A stretch of DNA of 64,000 nt, taken from positions 6,924,501 to 6,988,500 of the forward strand of contig NZ_CP041360.1 of the NCBI RefSeq assembly GCF_006965485.1, given 5' to 3'. A program made the position numbers and the translations under genes. Positions within the stretch are counted from its first letter, which is position 1. Each line of letters opens with the position of its first letter. Positions 1 through 7,899 of the stretch are shown piece after piece. The notes under the pieces are model-generated. The model worked only from the letters and a program-made list of their open reading frames with translations. It was not told the DNA's origin and did no database searches. The stretch comes from Spirosoma sp. KCTC 42546 (GTDB lineage Bacteria > Bacteroidota > Bacteroidia > Cytophagales > Spirosomataceae).

Positions 1-1191
1 CCCAATAGCGCCGACATCTGGCCTAACATTGAGGCTGATTTCAAATACGCTGTTGACAACCTGCCTGCTAGCCAGGGAGCCGTGGGCCGGGCCAATAAAT
101 GGGCGGCTACAGCTTATCTGGCTAAAACGTACCTCTATGAGAAGAAATACGCTGAAGCCAAAGCGCTCTTCGATCAGGTCATCGCCAGTGGAGTTACCTC
201 GGATGGTAAAAAGTATGCGTTGAATACAAACTTCCAGGATAACTTCAATGCTGCCAAGGATAACAGCTCGGAGTCGGTGTTCGCTATTCAGGCGGCTGCC
301 AACGCGGGTAACTCAGATAATGCCAACCCTGACCTCGTACTGAACTTCCCTTACAACACGGGTTCTAACGGTCCGGCTGGTTGCTGCGGATTCTTTGCCC
401 CTAGCTTTGAACTGGCCAACTCGTTCCGGGTAGATGCCAATGGCTTACCCTTACTGGATGGCTCCTACAATTCAGCTGCAAACCAGTTGAAAACTGACCA
501 GGGAATTGCGTCAAGTGCGCCGTTTACACCCGATGCGGGTCCAGTAGATCCTCGTCTGGACTGGTCGATAGGCCGTCGGGGTATTCCTTACCTGGATTGG
601 CAGGTGCACCCAGGTCTGGACTGGATTCGTGACCAAGGTTTTGCTGGTCCTTACTCACCGATCAAGTTTGTGTTCTACAAATCGCAGGATAAAGTACTGA
701 CCGATGGTAGCTCGTGGACGGATGGTTACTCGGCCATCAACTACAACATCATCCGCTACGCTGACGTGCTGCTGATGGCGGCTGAGTGCGAAGTGGAAGT
801 AGGTAGCTTAGCAACCGCTCTATCGTATGTAAACCAGATTCGGAGTCGTGCCAAAGGCACTGCTTACGTGAAAACGGCAGCTGGTGCTAATGCAGCTAAC
901 TATCAGATCGGTTTGTACACAGCGTTTGCCGACAAGGCTGCGGCTCGTACGGCGATCCAGTTTGAGCGGAAGTTGGAGCTGTCGGGCGAAGGTCACCGGT
1001 TCTATGACCTGGTTCGTTGGGGCACGGCCTCTACGGTGTTGAACGCCTTCATTGCTTACGAAGGCAAACTGTTGCCAGTGGGTTACACGGGTGCTAAATA
1101 CACCACCGGCAAAGATGAGTATCTGCCGATTCCGCAACAGCAGATTGACTCTCAGGGCAAGAGCATACTTGCTCAGAACCCAGGGTACTAA
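1..1191 (+). CDS. RagB/SusD family nutrient-uptake outer membrane lipoprotein, C-terminal part
   Basis: The reading frame is open from base 1, so the gene starts outside the window; 396 codons remain. SusD proteins are surface lipoproteins that bind glycans or other nutrients and work with a SusC TonB-dependent transporter, whose gene usually lies just upstream (not visible here). Family signatures are clear: a helical stretch around RYADVLLMAAE, the motif ERKLELSGEGHRFYDLVRWG, and the end LPIPQQQIDS...QNPGY typical of SusD C-termini. The N-terminal lipobox is not in view. A strong hairpin terminator follows 20 bp after the stop, so this is the last gene of its transcript. The substrate cannot be inferred. 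Confidence 0.93.
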   Translation, partial: PNSADIWPNIEADFKYAVDNLPASQGAVGRANKWAATAYLAKTYLYEKKYAEAKALFDQVIASGVTSDGKKYALNTNFQDNFNAAKDNSSESVFAIQAAANAGNSDNANPDLVLNFPYNTGSNGPAGCCGFFAPSFELANSFRVDANGLPLLDGSYNSAANQLKTDQGIASSAPFTPDAGPVDPRLDWSIGRRGIPYLDWQVHPGLDWIRDQGFAGPYSPIKFVFYKSQDKVLTDGSSWTDGYSAINYNIIRYADVLLMAAECEVEVGSLATALSYVNQIRSRAKGTAYVKTAAGANAANYQIGLYTAFADKAAARTAIQFERKLELSGEGHRFYDLVRWGTASTVLNAFIAYEGKLLPVGYTGAKYTTGKDEYLPIPQQQIDSQGKSILAQNPGY

Positions 1192-1210
1192 GCCAATAGC
1201 TTACCTAAAT

Positions 1211-1258
1211 AATACAGAAAAGCCCGTCCTAACTAGTTAGAACGGGCTTTTCTGTATT
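1211..1258 (+). terminator. Perfect hairpin terminator after the SusD gene
   Basis: Arms 1211-1227 and 1242-1258 are exact inverted repeats of 17 bp with a GC core (AGCCCGT/ACGGGCT) and an A-rich/T-rich base, around a loop that is itself partly palindromic (CTAACTAGTTAG). Position directly after the stop fits an intrinsic terminator. Confidence 0.8.
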
Positions 1259-1314
1259 AAAACAATCTGCCTTTTGGCTAGTTATTTAGTCTATACAACA
1301 AATAGACAATTATC

Positions 1315-1575
1315 ATGGCTAATCACAAAACCACAGATCAGCCGGGCTCTAATGATTTGCAGCCCGGCCGCGAACGAAGCCGCAATCAAAACGCTCAGAA
1401 CAGCGGTGGTCAACGGCCTAATGGCGAGAAAACAATGACCAATGCCAACAAAAATAAGCAGGGCCCCGAAGACGAACACCTGTGGCCAACTGAGAGTAAA
1501 GCCGAACTTACTGAAGAACGGGGAGGTCACAGCCACTCAGGACACAGTGGCGACCGTAATGGAAGTAGGAAGTAG
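1315..1575 (+). CDS. Small hydrophilic protein of unknown function (86 aa)
   Basis: An 86-codon ORF, very rich in Asn, Gln, Ser, Gly, Glu, Lys and His, without membrane segments, cysteines or a signal peptide. The composition suggests an intrinsically disordered protein, and the C-terminus carries a short Gly/His/Ser run (GGHSHSGHSGDRNGS). It stands alone between a terminator and a hairpin repeat that begins 5 nt after its stop. I do not recognise a family. A minus-strand ORF overlapping it (1291-1536) is hydrophobic and I judge it the shadow. Confidence that this is a real gene is moderate because it is short and of biased composition. Confidence 0.55.
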   Translation: MANHKTTDQPGSNDLQPGRERSRNQNAQNSGGQRPNGEKTMTNANKNKQGPEDEHLWPTESKAELTEERGGHSHSGHSGDRNGSRK

Positions 1576-1580
1576 GTCCT

Positions 1581-1670
1581 AATGAATAATAGGGGTCGCC
1601 CGTGCGTAGAATGGATAATGAGTAGTGTTTCACGCCCGTGGACTTCATTATCCATTCTACATTATTCATT
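1581..1670. repeat. Nested intergenic inverted repeat built of ATTCATT/ATCCATT words
   Basis: Outer arms 1581-1590 and 1661-1670 (AATGAATAAT / ATTATTCATT) and inner arms 1607-1621 and 1645-1659 (15 bp) are exact reverse complements. It starts 5 nt after the stop of the small ORF; word repeats (ATTATTC) continue almost to the next start codon. The same words form the hairpin at 35432-35537. Confidence 0.85.
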
Positions 1671-1688
1671 ATTCATTATTCATTGCCC

Positions 1689-2894
1689 ATGGATATAAAC
1701 CAACTCCGCGCAGAATTAAGACAGGAGCATAAAGATATTCTGGCCTATTGGCAACGGTATGCACCTGATGCCGATCACGGTGGATTCTATGGTCGAGTCA
1801 ATTACCAGAATCAACCTGATCCTAAAGCAGACAAAGGCATCGTACTGAACGCCCGTATCTTGTGGACATTCTCTGCGGCACTTCGGCATACCCATCACGA
1901 AGAATACCGAGCCACCGCCAATCAGGCTTTCCAATATATTCGTCAATATTTTATCGATCCGCAGTATGGTGGCGTGTATTGGTCAGTTGATGCGATGGGC
2001 CAGCCCAAATATCCCCTTAAGCACTCCTATGGCGAAGCTTTCGCACTTTACGGCTTAAGTGAATATGTACATGCCACAAACTCCGCTCCTGCCCTAGCCC
2101 TCGCGAAGACTCAATTTCAACACATGGTGAAGCATGCCTTTGATCAAAACAAAGGCGGCTTTGTCGAAGCCCTCAACCAGGATTGGTCACCGGCAACGGA
2201 TTACATCATTAGTAAATACGACAATCAGGAGATAAAGACGATGAACACGCACCTCCACATTCTGGAGGCTTTCACCTGTCTGTATCGCGTCTGGCCTGAC
2301 AAATCCGTTGCCGATCAGATACGGGGCCTATTGCACATGTTTCTGGAGCATATCATTGATCCGAAAACGTATCGCATGAATTTGTTTATGGATACGAACT
2401 GGGCAGTTCGGCGAACGGCAATTTCCTATGGTCATGATATTGAAGCCTCCTGGCTATTACCCGAAGCCGCCGATGTATTAGCGGCTAGAAACCCCGGCGA
2501 TAAGCCTCTCCAGAAAACAGTTCGGGATGTGGGCGTGAGAATGGCAAGAGCCGCTTCTACCGGGTTCGATCCTACCGATGGTGGCATGAACTATGAACTT
2601 GAGCCCGATGGTCACCTCAATAGCGAACGGTCGTGGTGGGTACTGGCCGAGGCCATGGTGGGGTTCATGAATGCTTACCAGCTTACACACGATAAAGCGT
2701 TTTTAGATAAGTCCATTAAAAGTTGGGAGTTCATCAAAAAATATCTGCTTGACCTCAAAAACGGTGAGTGGTTCAGTGGCGTAACCGTAGCGCACAAAGT
2801 CCTTGGCAACGACAAAATCAGTATGTGGAAATGCCCCTACCACAACAGCCGGGCCTGTCTGGAAATGCTCGAACGTTTAGAGCATTTGCGGTAA
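1689..2894 (+). CDS. AGE-family epimerase, probably cellobiose 2-epimerase
   Basis: 401 aa, the usual length of N-acylglucosamine 2-epimerase (AGE) family enzymes, which fold as an (alpha/alpha)6 barrel. Cellobiose 2-epimerases convert the reducing glucose of beta-1,4-disaccharides to mannose in the cytoplasm. Visible conserved blocks are NARILWTFSAA (53-63), NTHLHILEAF (186-195), SYGHDIEASWLL (246-257), SWWVLAEA (315-322) and MWKCPYHNSRACLEM (379-393). His249 and His385 sit where the catalytic histidines of known cellobiose epimerases lie. I start at the ATG at 1689: upstream in-frame codons from 1638 only translate the hairpin repeat. No signal peptide. The cellobiose assignment rather than another AGE substrate rests on motif resemblance only. 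Confidence 0.85.
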   Translation: MDINQLRAELRQEHKDILAYWQRYAPDADHGGFYGRVNYQNQPDPKADKGIVLNARILWTFSAALRHTHHEEYRATANQAFQYIRQYFIDPQYGGVYWSVDAMGQPKYPLKHSYGEAFALYGLSEYVHATNSAPALALAKTQFQHMVKHAFDQNKGGFVEALNQDWSPATDYIISKYDNQEIKTMNTHLHILEAFTCLYRVWPDKSVADQIRGLLHMFLEHIIDPKTYRMNLFMDTNWAVRRTAISYGHDIEASWLLPEAADVLAARNPGDKPLQKTVRDVGVRMARAASTGFDPTDGGMNYELEPDGHLNSERSWWVLAEAMVGFMNAYQLTHDKAFLDKSIKSWEFIKKYLLDLKNGEWFSGVTVAHKVLGNDKISMWKCPYHNSRACLEMLERLEHLR

Positions 2895-3015
2895 TCGAAC
2901 CCATAATCCATGCGCGCTGTTATTCATAAAATGCCGCTCCTATCCGAGTTGGCTATGAAAAACTAGTCTAAACAGTTGTGATCATCAGCCGGCCTGGCAG
3001 GGGCGGCTCTACGTA

Positions 3016-5463
3016 ATGCTTTACCCAAATACCTTAGAACAAAAATTAGGTTTCGATACCATCCGCGAACGTCTTAAAGAAGCCTGCGTCAGTCCGCTGG
3101 GACAGGATTATGTTGAGAAGATTCGGTTTACGGATAATGTACAGCTTATCGACAAACTACTTCAGCAAACAACGGAGTTCAAACAGATTGTTCAGTATGA
3201 ACCCGACTTCCCGAATAGCAATTACATCGACGTTCGACCACATCTGAGCCGTGTCCGTGTAGAAGGGCTGGCGCTAACTGAAGCCGAATTTTTCGACCTT
3301 AAACTAGCCCTTAGAACCGTTCAGGACTGTTTGCGTTTTTTATCCCGCCAAAGTGACTCCAAACGGGATGAAAGTACGAATTTCCCATTCCTTCGCGAAT
3401 TAGCGGGTCCAGTTGGCGTCGATAAAAAGCTGACGGAAGCCCTTGAGCGCGTCATTGATGATCGGGGAAATGTCCGGGATTCTGCTTCGCCCGAATTAGC
3501 CAGCATTCGTCGGCGTATTATCGGCGAGCAGGCTAATCTGCGCAAACGGCTCGATAGTATCATTCGGCAGGCCCGGCAAAATGGCTGGATTCCCGACGAT
3601 CTCTCGCTAACCGTTCGCGGAGGACGGCTGGTAATACCCATTGCCGCCGAGCACAAACGCAAGATCAAAGGCTTCGTTCATGACGAGTCGCAAACGGGGC
3701 AAACAGTGTTTCTCGAACCCGCTGAAGTCTTCGATGCCAACAACGAAATTCGGGAACTGGAGTATGCAGAACGACGCGAAATCTATCGTATTCTGCTCGC
3801 CCTTACTGACCAGGTTCGCCCCCATTTAGACGACTTAAGAAAGGCGATCAATTTTCTGGCGCAAATCGACTTCATTCGGGCAAAGGCCAAATTGGCTGTT
3901 CAATTGGATGCGATCATGCCTAAGCTCCACGACCGACCTTTTGTTAATTGGATCAATGCCCGGCATCCATTGCTTTATCTCTCATTTTCGAAGCAGGGGA
4001 AAGCGGTTGTACCCCTCAATGTTCGGTTAGATGAGAAAGCGCGCATTCTGATTATTTCAGGGCCGAATGCAGGGGGTAAATCCGTTGCCCTTAAAACAAT
4101 TGGCTTGTTGCAGTACATGCTGCAATGCGGGTTACTTATACCGATGGCTGAGTACGCAGAAATGGGCGTTTTTCAGAATTTGTTCATCGACATTGGCGAC
4201 GAACAGTCACTTGAAAATGACCTCAGTACGTATTCGTCGCACTTAACCGCCATGAAACAGTTTCTGATTGGCGCTAACAAACGGACGCTGTTTCTGATCG
4301 ACGAATTTGGTACAGGAACAGAGCCTGGTTTAGGGGGAGCCATTGCCGAATCCATTCTGGAAGATCTCAACAAGTCCGGCGCTTATGGTGTGATCAATAC
4401 ACACTATACTAACCTAAAGGTTATGGCCGACAAAACGTCGGGGCTGATTAATGGCGCCATGCGCTTCGATGGCGAGCATCTGGAACCGCTGTATCAGTTA
4501 GAAATTGGTCGGCCGGGCTCTTCGTTTGCGTTTGAGATTGCTCAGAAAATTGGGCTGCCGAAAGGCGTCATTGATCGGGCGAAAGAAAAGCTCGGTAATC
4601 AGCAGGTGAATTTCGAGAAATTGCTGAAAGAACTTGATATCGAGAAACGGGTTTTCTCCGAGAAAAACATCGAAATCGGCATCAATCAACGGAAGCTGGC
4701 GCAGCAGTTGGCCGAATATACCGCCCTGAAAAATCGCTTAGACAACGATCAGAAGAAGATTGTTAACGACGCCAAACAAAAGGCGAAAGCCCTCGTTCAG
4801 GAAGCAAATCAGCGGATTGAAACTACTATCCGTGAGATTAAGGAAAATAAAGCCGAGCGCGAACCCACGAAGCAGATCCGACAGGAGTTGGAACGGTTCG
4901 AACAAAAAGAACTGAAGCCAGAACCCGTTGTTGTCGAAACGCCCAAACAACCTGAGGAGGAGTTTGAAAACGATGGTGGAGCTATTACCGTTGGCAGCTA
5001 TGTTCGCATAGCAGGCCAGAACACCGAATCCACGGCGGCCATTGGCGAGGTACTGACTCTGCGTGGTAAAGATGCCGAAATCCGTATCGGGGATCTGAAA
5101 TCGAATGTCAAACTAAACCGACTTGAAAAAGTAAGCAAGAAGACCTTCAAAGAGGCTACTGACGTTCGGGACGACCGGCCCCGCAGCCAGGGTGTTGATA
5201 TAAACGAAAAGATGCAGAACTTTAGCTTCAACCTAGACATTCGGGGCAAACGGGGTGAAGAAGCCCTCGGCGAAGTTGATCGTTTTTTTGATGATGCGTT
5301 GATGCTCGGCTACCCAGAACTCCGCATCGTTCATGGTAAAGGCGACGGTATTCTACGCACCCTCGTTCGGAACCACCTTCGAGGGTATAAACAGGTGGGA
5401 AAAATGGAAGACGAACACGCTGATCGAGGTGGCGCGGGTGTGACAATTGTAAAGATGAGATAA
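3016..5463 (+). CDS. mutS2: Endonuclease MutS2 (MutS2/Smr)
   Basis: 815 aa, typical MutS2 length. MutS2 is a MutS-like ATPase with a C-terminal Smr nuclease domain; in bacteria it acts on branched DNA to suppress recombination and has also been linked to rescue of stalled ribosomes. Seen: N-terminal helical lever region, Walker A GPNAGGKS near residue 349, Walker B ending in DE (429-430) followed by FGTGTEPGLG, a charged coiled coil about 520-640, and a C-terminal Smr domain with LDIRG (740-744) and HGKGDGILR from 773. The N-terminal mismatch-recognition domain of MutS is absent, as expected. Its stop is 3 nt before a long hairpin repeat. Confidence 0.96.
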   Translation: MLYPNTLEQKLGFDTIRERLKEACVSPLGQDYVEKIRFTDNVQLIDKLLQQTTEFKQIVQYEPDFPNSNYIDVRPHLSRVRVEGLALTEAEFFDLKLALRTVQDCLRFLSRQSDSKRDESTNFPFLRELAGPVGVDKKLTEALERVIDDRGNVRDSASPELASIRRRIIGEQANLRKRLDSIIRQARQNGWIPDDLSLTVRGGRLVIPIAAEHKRKIKGFVHDESQTGQTVFLEPAEVFDANNEIRELEYAERREIYRILLALTDQVRPHLDDLRKAINFLAQIDFIRAKAKLAVQLDAIMPKLHDRPFVNWINARHPLLYLSFSKQGKAVVPLNVRLDEKARILIISGPNAGGKSVALKTIGLLQYMLQCGLLIPMAEYAEMGVFQNLFIDIGDEQSLENDLSTYSSHLTAMKQFLIGANKRTLFLIDEFGTGTEPGLGGAIAESILEDLNKSGAYGVINTHYTNLKVMADKTSGLINGAMRFDGEHLEPLYQLEIGRPGSSFAFEIAQKIGLPKGVIDRAKEKLGNQQVNFEKLLKELDIEKRVFSEKNIEIGINQRKLAQQLAEYTALKNRLDNDQKKIVNDAKQKAKALVQEANQRIETTIREIKENKAEREPTKQIRQELERFEQKELKPEPVVVETPKQPEEEFENDGGAITVGSYVRIAGQNTESTAAIGEVLTLRGKDAEIRIGDLKSNVKLNRLEKVSKKTFKEATDVRDDRPRSQGVDINEKMQNFSFNLDIRGKRGEEALGEVDRFFDDALMLGYPELRIVHGKGDGILRTLVRNHLRGYKQVGKMEDEHADRGGAGVTIVKMR

Positions 5464-5465
5464 AT

Positions 5466-5558
5466 GGTTTGACGTTTGACGTTCGAGGTTTGAAGTTACC
5501 TGACACACGAGATTGTTCACGTCAGGCAACTTCAACCTCGAACGTCAAACGTCAAACC
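5466..5558. repeat. Long inverted repeat of GTTTGACGTT words after mutS2
   Basis: Arms 5466-5504 and 5521-5558 pair over about 38 bp with only a couple of mismatches or bulges. The left arm contains GTTTGACGTTTGACGTTCGA, a degenerate tandem repetition. It begins 3 nt after the mutS2 stop and ends 15 nt before the next start. The same words occur at 59250-59322. Confidence 0.9.
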
Positions 5559-5572
5559 CCAAACTACAATTT

Positions 5573-6235
5573 ATGAAAGCAGTCATTTTTGACATGGATG
5601 GGGTCATTGTTGACACCAACCCCCACCACCGCATTGCCTGGCGGGAGTACTACCAGCGCAATGGAAAAACCTTAAGCGACGACGATTTTGTACACTATGT
5701 TTCAGGAAAACATAACACAGACATTGTTGCTCATTTATTTGCCAATCAATCACTTACTCCCGAAGAGGTACACCGGTTAAGCAAGGAAAAAGAAGCTCTA
5801 TTTCGAGAATTATACCGCCCCGCCATTACGCCGGTTACCGGATTGATCCCGTTTTTGAAAGCCCTGAAAGAAGCAGGTATCCGCACAGCAGTGGCAACAT
5901 CGGCTCCGGTCGAAAACCTTGACTTTGTCATGGACGCTCTGAACATTCGGCCTTATTTTGATGCACTACTAAATGAAAGTATGGTTAGCCATCCGAAGCC
6001 TGACCCCGAAATTTATCAGAAAGCAATGGCTATGTTAGGCGTTGAACCAGCGGATAGCGTCATTTTTGAGGATTCAATGACGGGTATTCAGGCAGCTAAA
6101 GCATCGGGCGCGTTTGTTGTTGGTATGGCTACCACTCAATCTCCTGATGAACTCCGGCCATTCGTAGATGATGTGGCAACTGATTTTACCGAGTTATCAC
6201 TCGATCGGATACAAAAACTGGTTAAGTTTTTTTAA
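5573..6235 (+). CDS. HAD-superfamily phosphatase, beta-phosphoglucomutase-like
   Basis: 220 aa. Subfamily I HAD hydrolases use an aspartyl nucleophile on sugar phosphates or related metabolites. Motif I is FDMDGVIVDT with Asp7 (nucleophile) and Asp9 (acid/base); a helical cap lies at about 15-85; motif II is ATSAP (Thr109/Ser110), motif III Lys142 in HPKPDPEIY, motif IV EDSMTGIQAA with Glu166/Asp167. The order and cap type match the beta-phosphoglucomutase/YcjU/YqaB group; mutase and phosphatase cannot be told apart by eye. The ATG at 5573 is chosen because the upstream in-frame extension translates the hairpin repeat. It may share a transcript with mutS2. Confidence 0.88.
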   Translation: MKAVIFDMDGVIVDTNPHHRIAWREYYQRNGKTLSDDDFVHYVSGKHNTDIVAHLFANQSLTPEEVHRLSKEKEALFRELYRPAITPVTGLIPFLKALKEAGIRTAVATSAPVENLDFVMDALNIRPYFDALLNESMVSHPKPDPEIYQKAMAMLGVEPADSVIFEDSMTGIQAAKASGAFVVGMATTQSPDELRPFVDDVATDFTELSLDRIQKLVKFF

Positions 6236-6258
6236 CAGCATTTAACGCTGCCAAGCCG

Positions 6259-6266
6259 TATTTTTG
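6259..6266 (+). promoter_or_regulatory. Candidate -7 element (TANNTTTG) for the gene at 6338
   Basis: TATTTTTG matches the Bacteroidota -7 consensus TANNTTTG. The expected start of transcription is about 65 nt before the ATG. No clear TTTG -33 element at the right distance, so this is a tentative call. Confidence 0.35.
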
Positions 6267-6337
6267 TAATTATGACCTTGAGTCCGACCACAAGTGTGGT
6301 TTTCGAACTTGTTTAGGCTTCACTTACCGACTGTCTT

Positions 6338-7120
6338 ATGCCCTACAAACGCCTTTTCATTCTTTGCGTTGCCAGTTTCCTAAGTTGGTCAGGTAGCGCG
6401 TGGGCACAAGGCAAATACGTAATTGGAACAGTCATTGACCAAACCACTAAAGGTCCTGTCGACAAGGTACTGGTTGTGAATCAACGCACCCGGCAGCGGG
6501 CTCGTACCAATGCAAGTGGACGTTTTTTCCTCACGATTCAACCGGGCGATTCGCTTATTTTAACCAGCCAGCTTTATAACCGTACCGGTATCCGTTACGA
6601 TGGATCAGATAATCCAACGATTGTTGCCCACGCGCTTCCACCTATGCCCTACCGAGTGGTTGACCTTGCGGAAGTAACCGTAACGGGTAAGCGCTATGAA
6701 GAAGTTAAACGCGAAATTCAGCAACTACTCGACGAGCCAACAGCCTCGAAAAAAGTAACGGGTGAGCAGGCCTTTGATCGGCTAGCCGATGGCGCGGGCG
6801 TAACTTTACTTTACGAAATGTTTGGGAAAAGGCCTAAATCAGATCGGAAGGCCTATTATATCATGCAACAGGATCGGCGGCATGCACTGGCCCTGGAGCG
6901 ATTCCGGTTACTGGTTGAGCAGTCAACAACGCTACGAGCTGATGAAGTTGATCGGTTCTTCGACTTCTGCGATTTTGATGATGATTACCTGCTTAAAGCT
7001 GAAGATTACGACCTGATAAACACTATTCAGCAGCTCCGAAATCGCTTCCAGAACGGGATTAATCGGCGTCCCAGTCGGATTGCACCCGACCCAAATCAGT
7101 CCACGCCTAAACAGCCATAG
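6338..7120 (+). CDS. Exported protein with CarboxypepD_reg-like domain
   Basis: 260 aa with a clear Sec signal peptide (MPYKRLFILCVASFLSWSGSAWAQG, cleavage after Ala-Gln). Residues about 26-115 resemble the carboxypeptidase-regulatory-like beta-sandwich found in many Bacteroidota surface proteins: GKYVIGTVIDQTTKGPV, then NASGRFFLTIQPGDSL, then DLAEVTVTGKRYEEVKR. The rest (115-250) is helical and charged, with DRFFDFCDFDDDYL, and ends in a Pro/Gln/Ser-rich tail. Likely periplasmic or outer-membrane associated; the precise role is unknown. It stands alone, convergent with the response regulator gene, 22 bp between their stops. Confidence 0.75.
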   Translation: MPYKRLFILCVASFLSWSGSAWAQGKYVIGTVIDQTTKGPVDKVLVVNQRTRQRARTNASGRFFLTIQPGDSLILTSQLYNRTGIRYDGSDNPTIVAHALPPMPYRVVDLAEVTVTGKRYEEVKREIQQLLDEPTASKKVTGEQAFDRLADGAGVTLLYEMFGKRPKSDRKAYYIMQQDRRHALALERFRLLVEQSTTLRADEVDRFFDFCDFDDDYLLKAEDYDLINTIQQLRNRFQNGINRRPSRIAPDPNQSTPKQP

Positions 7121-7142
7121 ATTTTTCCTTTCGCGTAAGCAC

Positions 7143-7895
7143 TTAATGAGAGGGAGCCTTCTTTGTCCGAACCACTCTGAGCTTATTCATCAATTCTTTG
7201 CGACTTGTAGCCGGAATGGGAATGGGAGGCTCGTGATTGACCAGGTACAGATGGTTAGGCTCCAGGCGTTCCAGATAGTTTAAATTAATAAGAAGTGATC
7301 GGGATAATCGGTAGAAATTAGGTGTTGGAAAATATTGGGCCAGATGGCCTAAGTTCATGCTAATGTAGTATGTCTTTTTGCTGGCCAGAAAAATCTCTAC
7401 GTACGACCCATCCGCTTCGATATAGAGCACATCGTTAGGATCTATTTTTTCATGCCCATTATCAACCGGGAAATATAAATAGTTAGATACTGGAATATCA
7501 CTGGATTTGGTCAGTGTATATTGAAAATAATGATAGGCCATTTCAATCTGTAACTTCAGTTCATCGTGTCGAAATGGTTTTAGTAAATAAGCTACAGGTA
7601 CTGTCTCTTTTGCCAATTGAAAGGTTTCAGGCTCAGAATTAGCCGTCAGATACATAATTGGCATCGAATGAATTTCCAGTAGTTTCTTGGCGGTCTCAAT
7701 ACCGTTCGCAGATGAACCCTCCAGATGAATATCGACCAGGGCTAGATCAGGGGGATTATTCTTAACAGACTTCACGGCATCCTGAAACGTACGGGCAATT
7801 GCCGTAACAACATGACCAGCTTCCTGGAGGGTTTCGCGAAGATCCATTGCGGTAATGGTTTCGTCTTCAACAATCAAAATCTTAAGTGGCGTCAT
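7143..7895 (-). CDS. LytTR-family response regulator
   Basis: 250 aa from the chosen ATG at 7895. Receiver domain 1-120: acidic pocket VEDE (9-12), phospho-acceptor Asp55 in LALVDIHLEG, conserved Lys in YLLKPFRHDEL. The C-terminal half (about 138-245) is a LytTR DNA-binding domain: DVLYIEADGSYVEIF, then HLAQYFPTPNFYRLSRSLLIN. The ORF is open to 7931, but that start would overlap the kinase stop; the ATG at 7895 lies 4 nt after that stop and directly precedes the receiver domain. It forms an operon with the upstream kinase and is very probably its partner. LytTR regulators usually bind direct repeats; targets are unknown. Confidence 0.93.
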   Translation of the reverse strand: MTPLKILIVEDETITAMDLRETLQEAGHVVTAIARTFQDAVKSVKNNPPDLALVDIHLEGSSANGIETAKKLLEIHSMPIMYLTANSEPETFQLAKETVPVAYLLKPFRHDELKLQIEMAYHYFQYTLTKSSDIPVSNYLYFPVDNGHEKIDPNDVLYIEADGSYVEIFLASKKTYYISMNLGHLAQYFPTPNFYRLSRSLLINLNYLERLEPNHLYLVNHEPPIPIPATSRKELMNKLRVVRTKKAPSH

Positions 7896-7899
7896 GGGT

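Noticed and set aside
1291..1536. Minus-strand ORF with a hydrophobic stretch (81 codons)
   Set aside because: It is antisense to the small hydrophilic ORF; its hydrophobic character is the complement of polar codons on the other strand. Either could be real, but the plus-strand frame has the better context.
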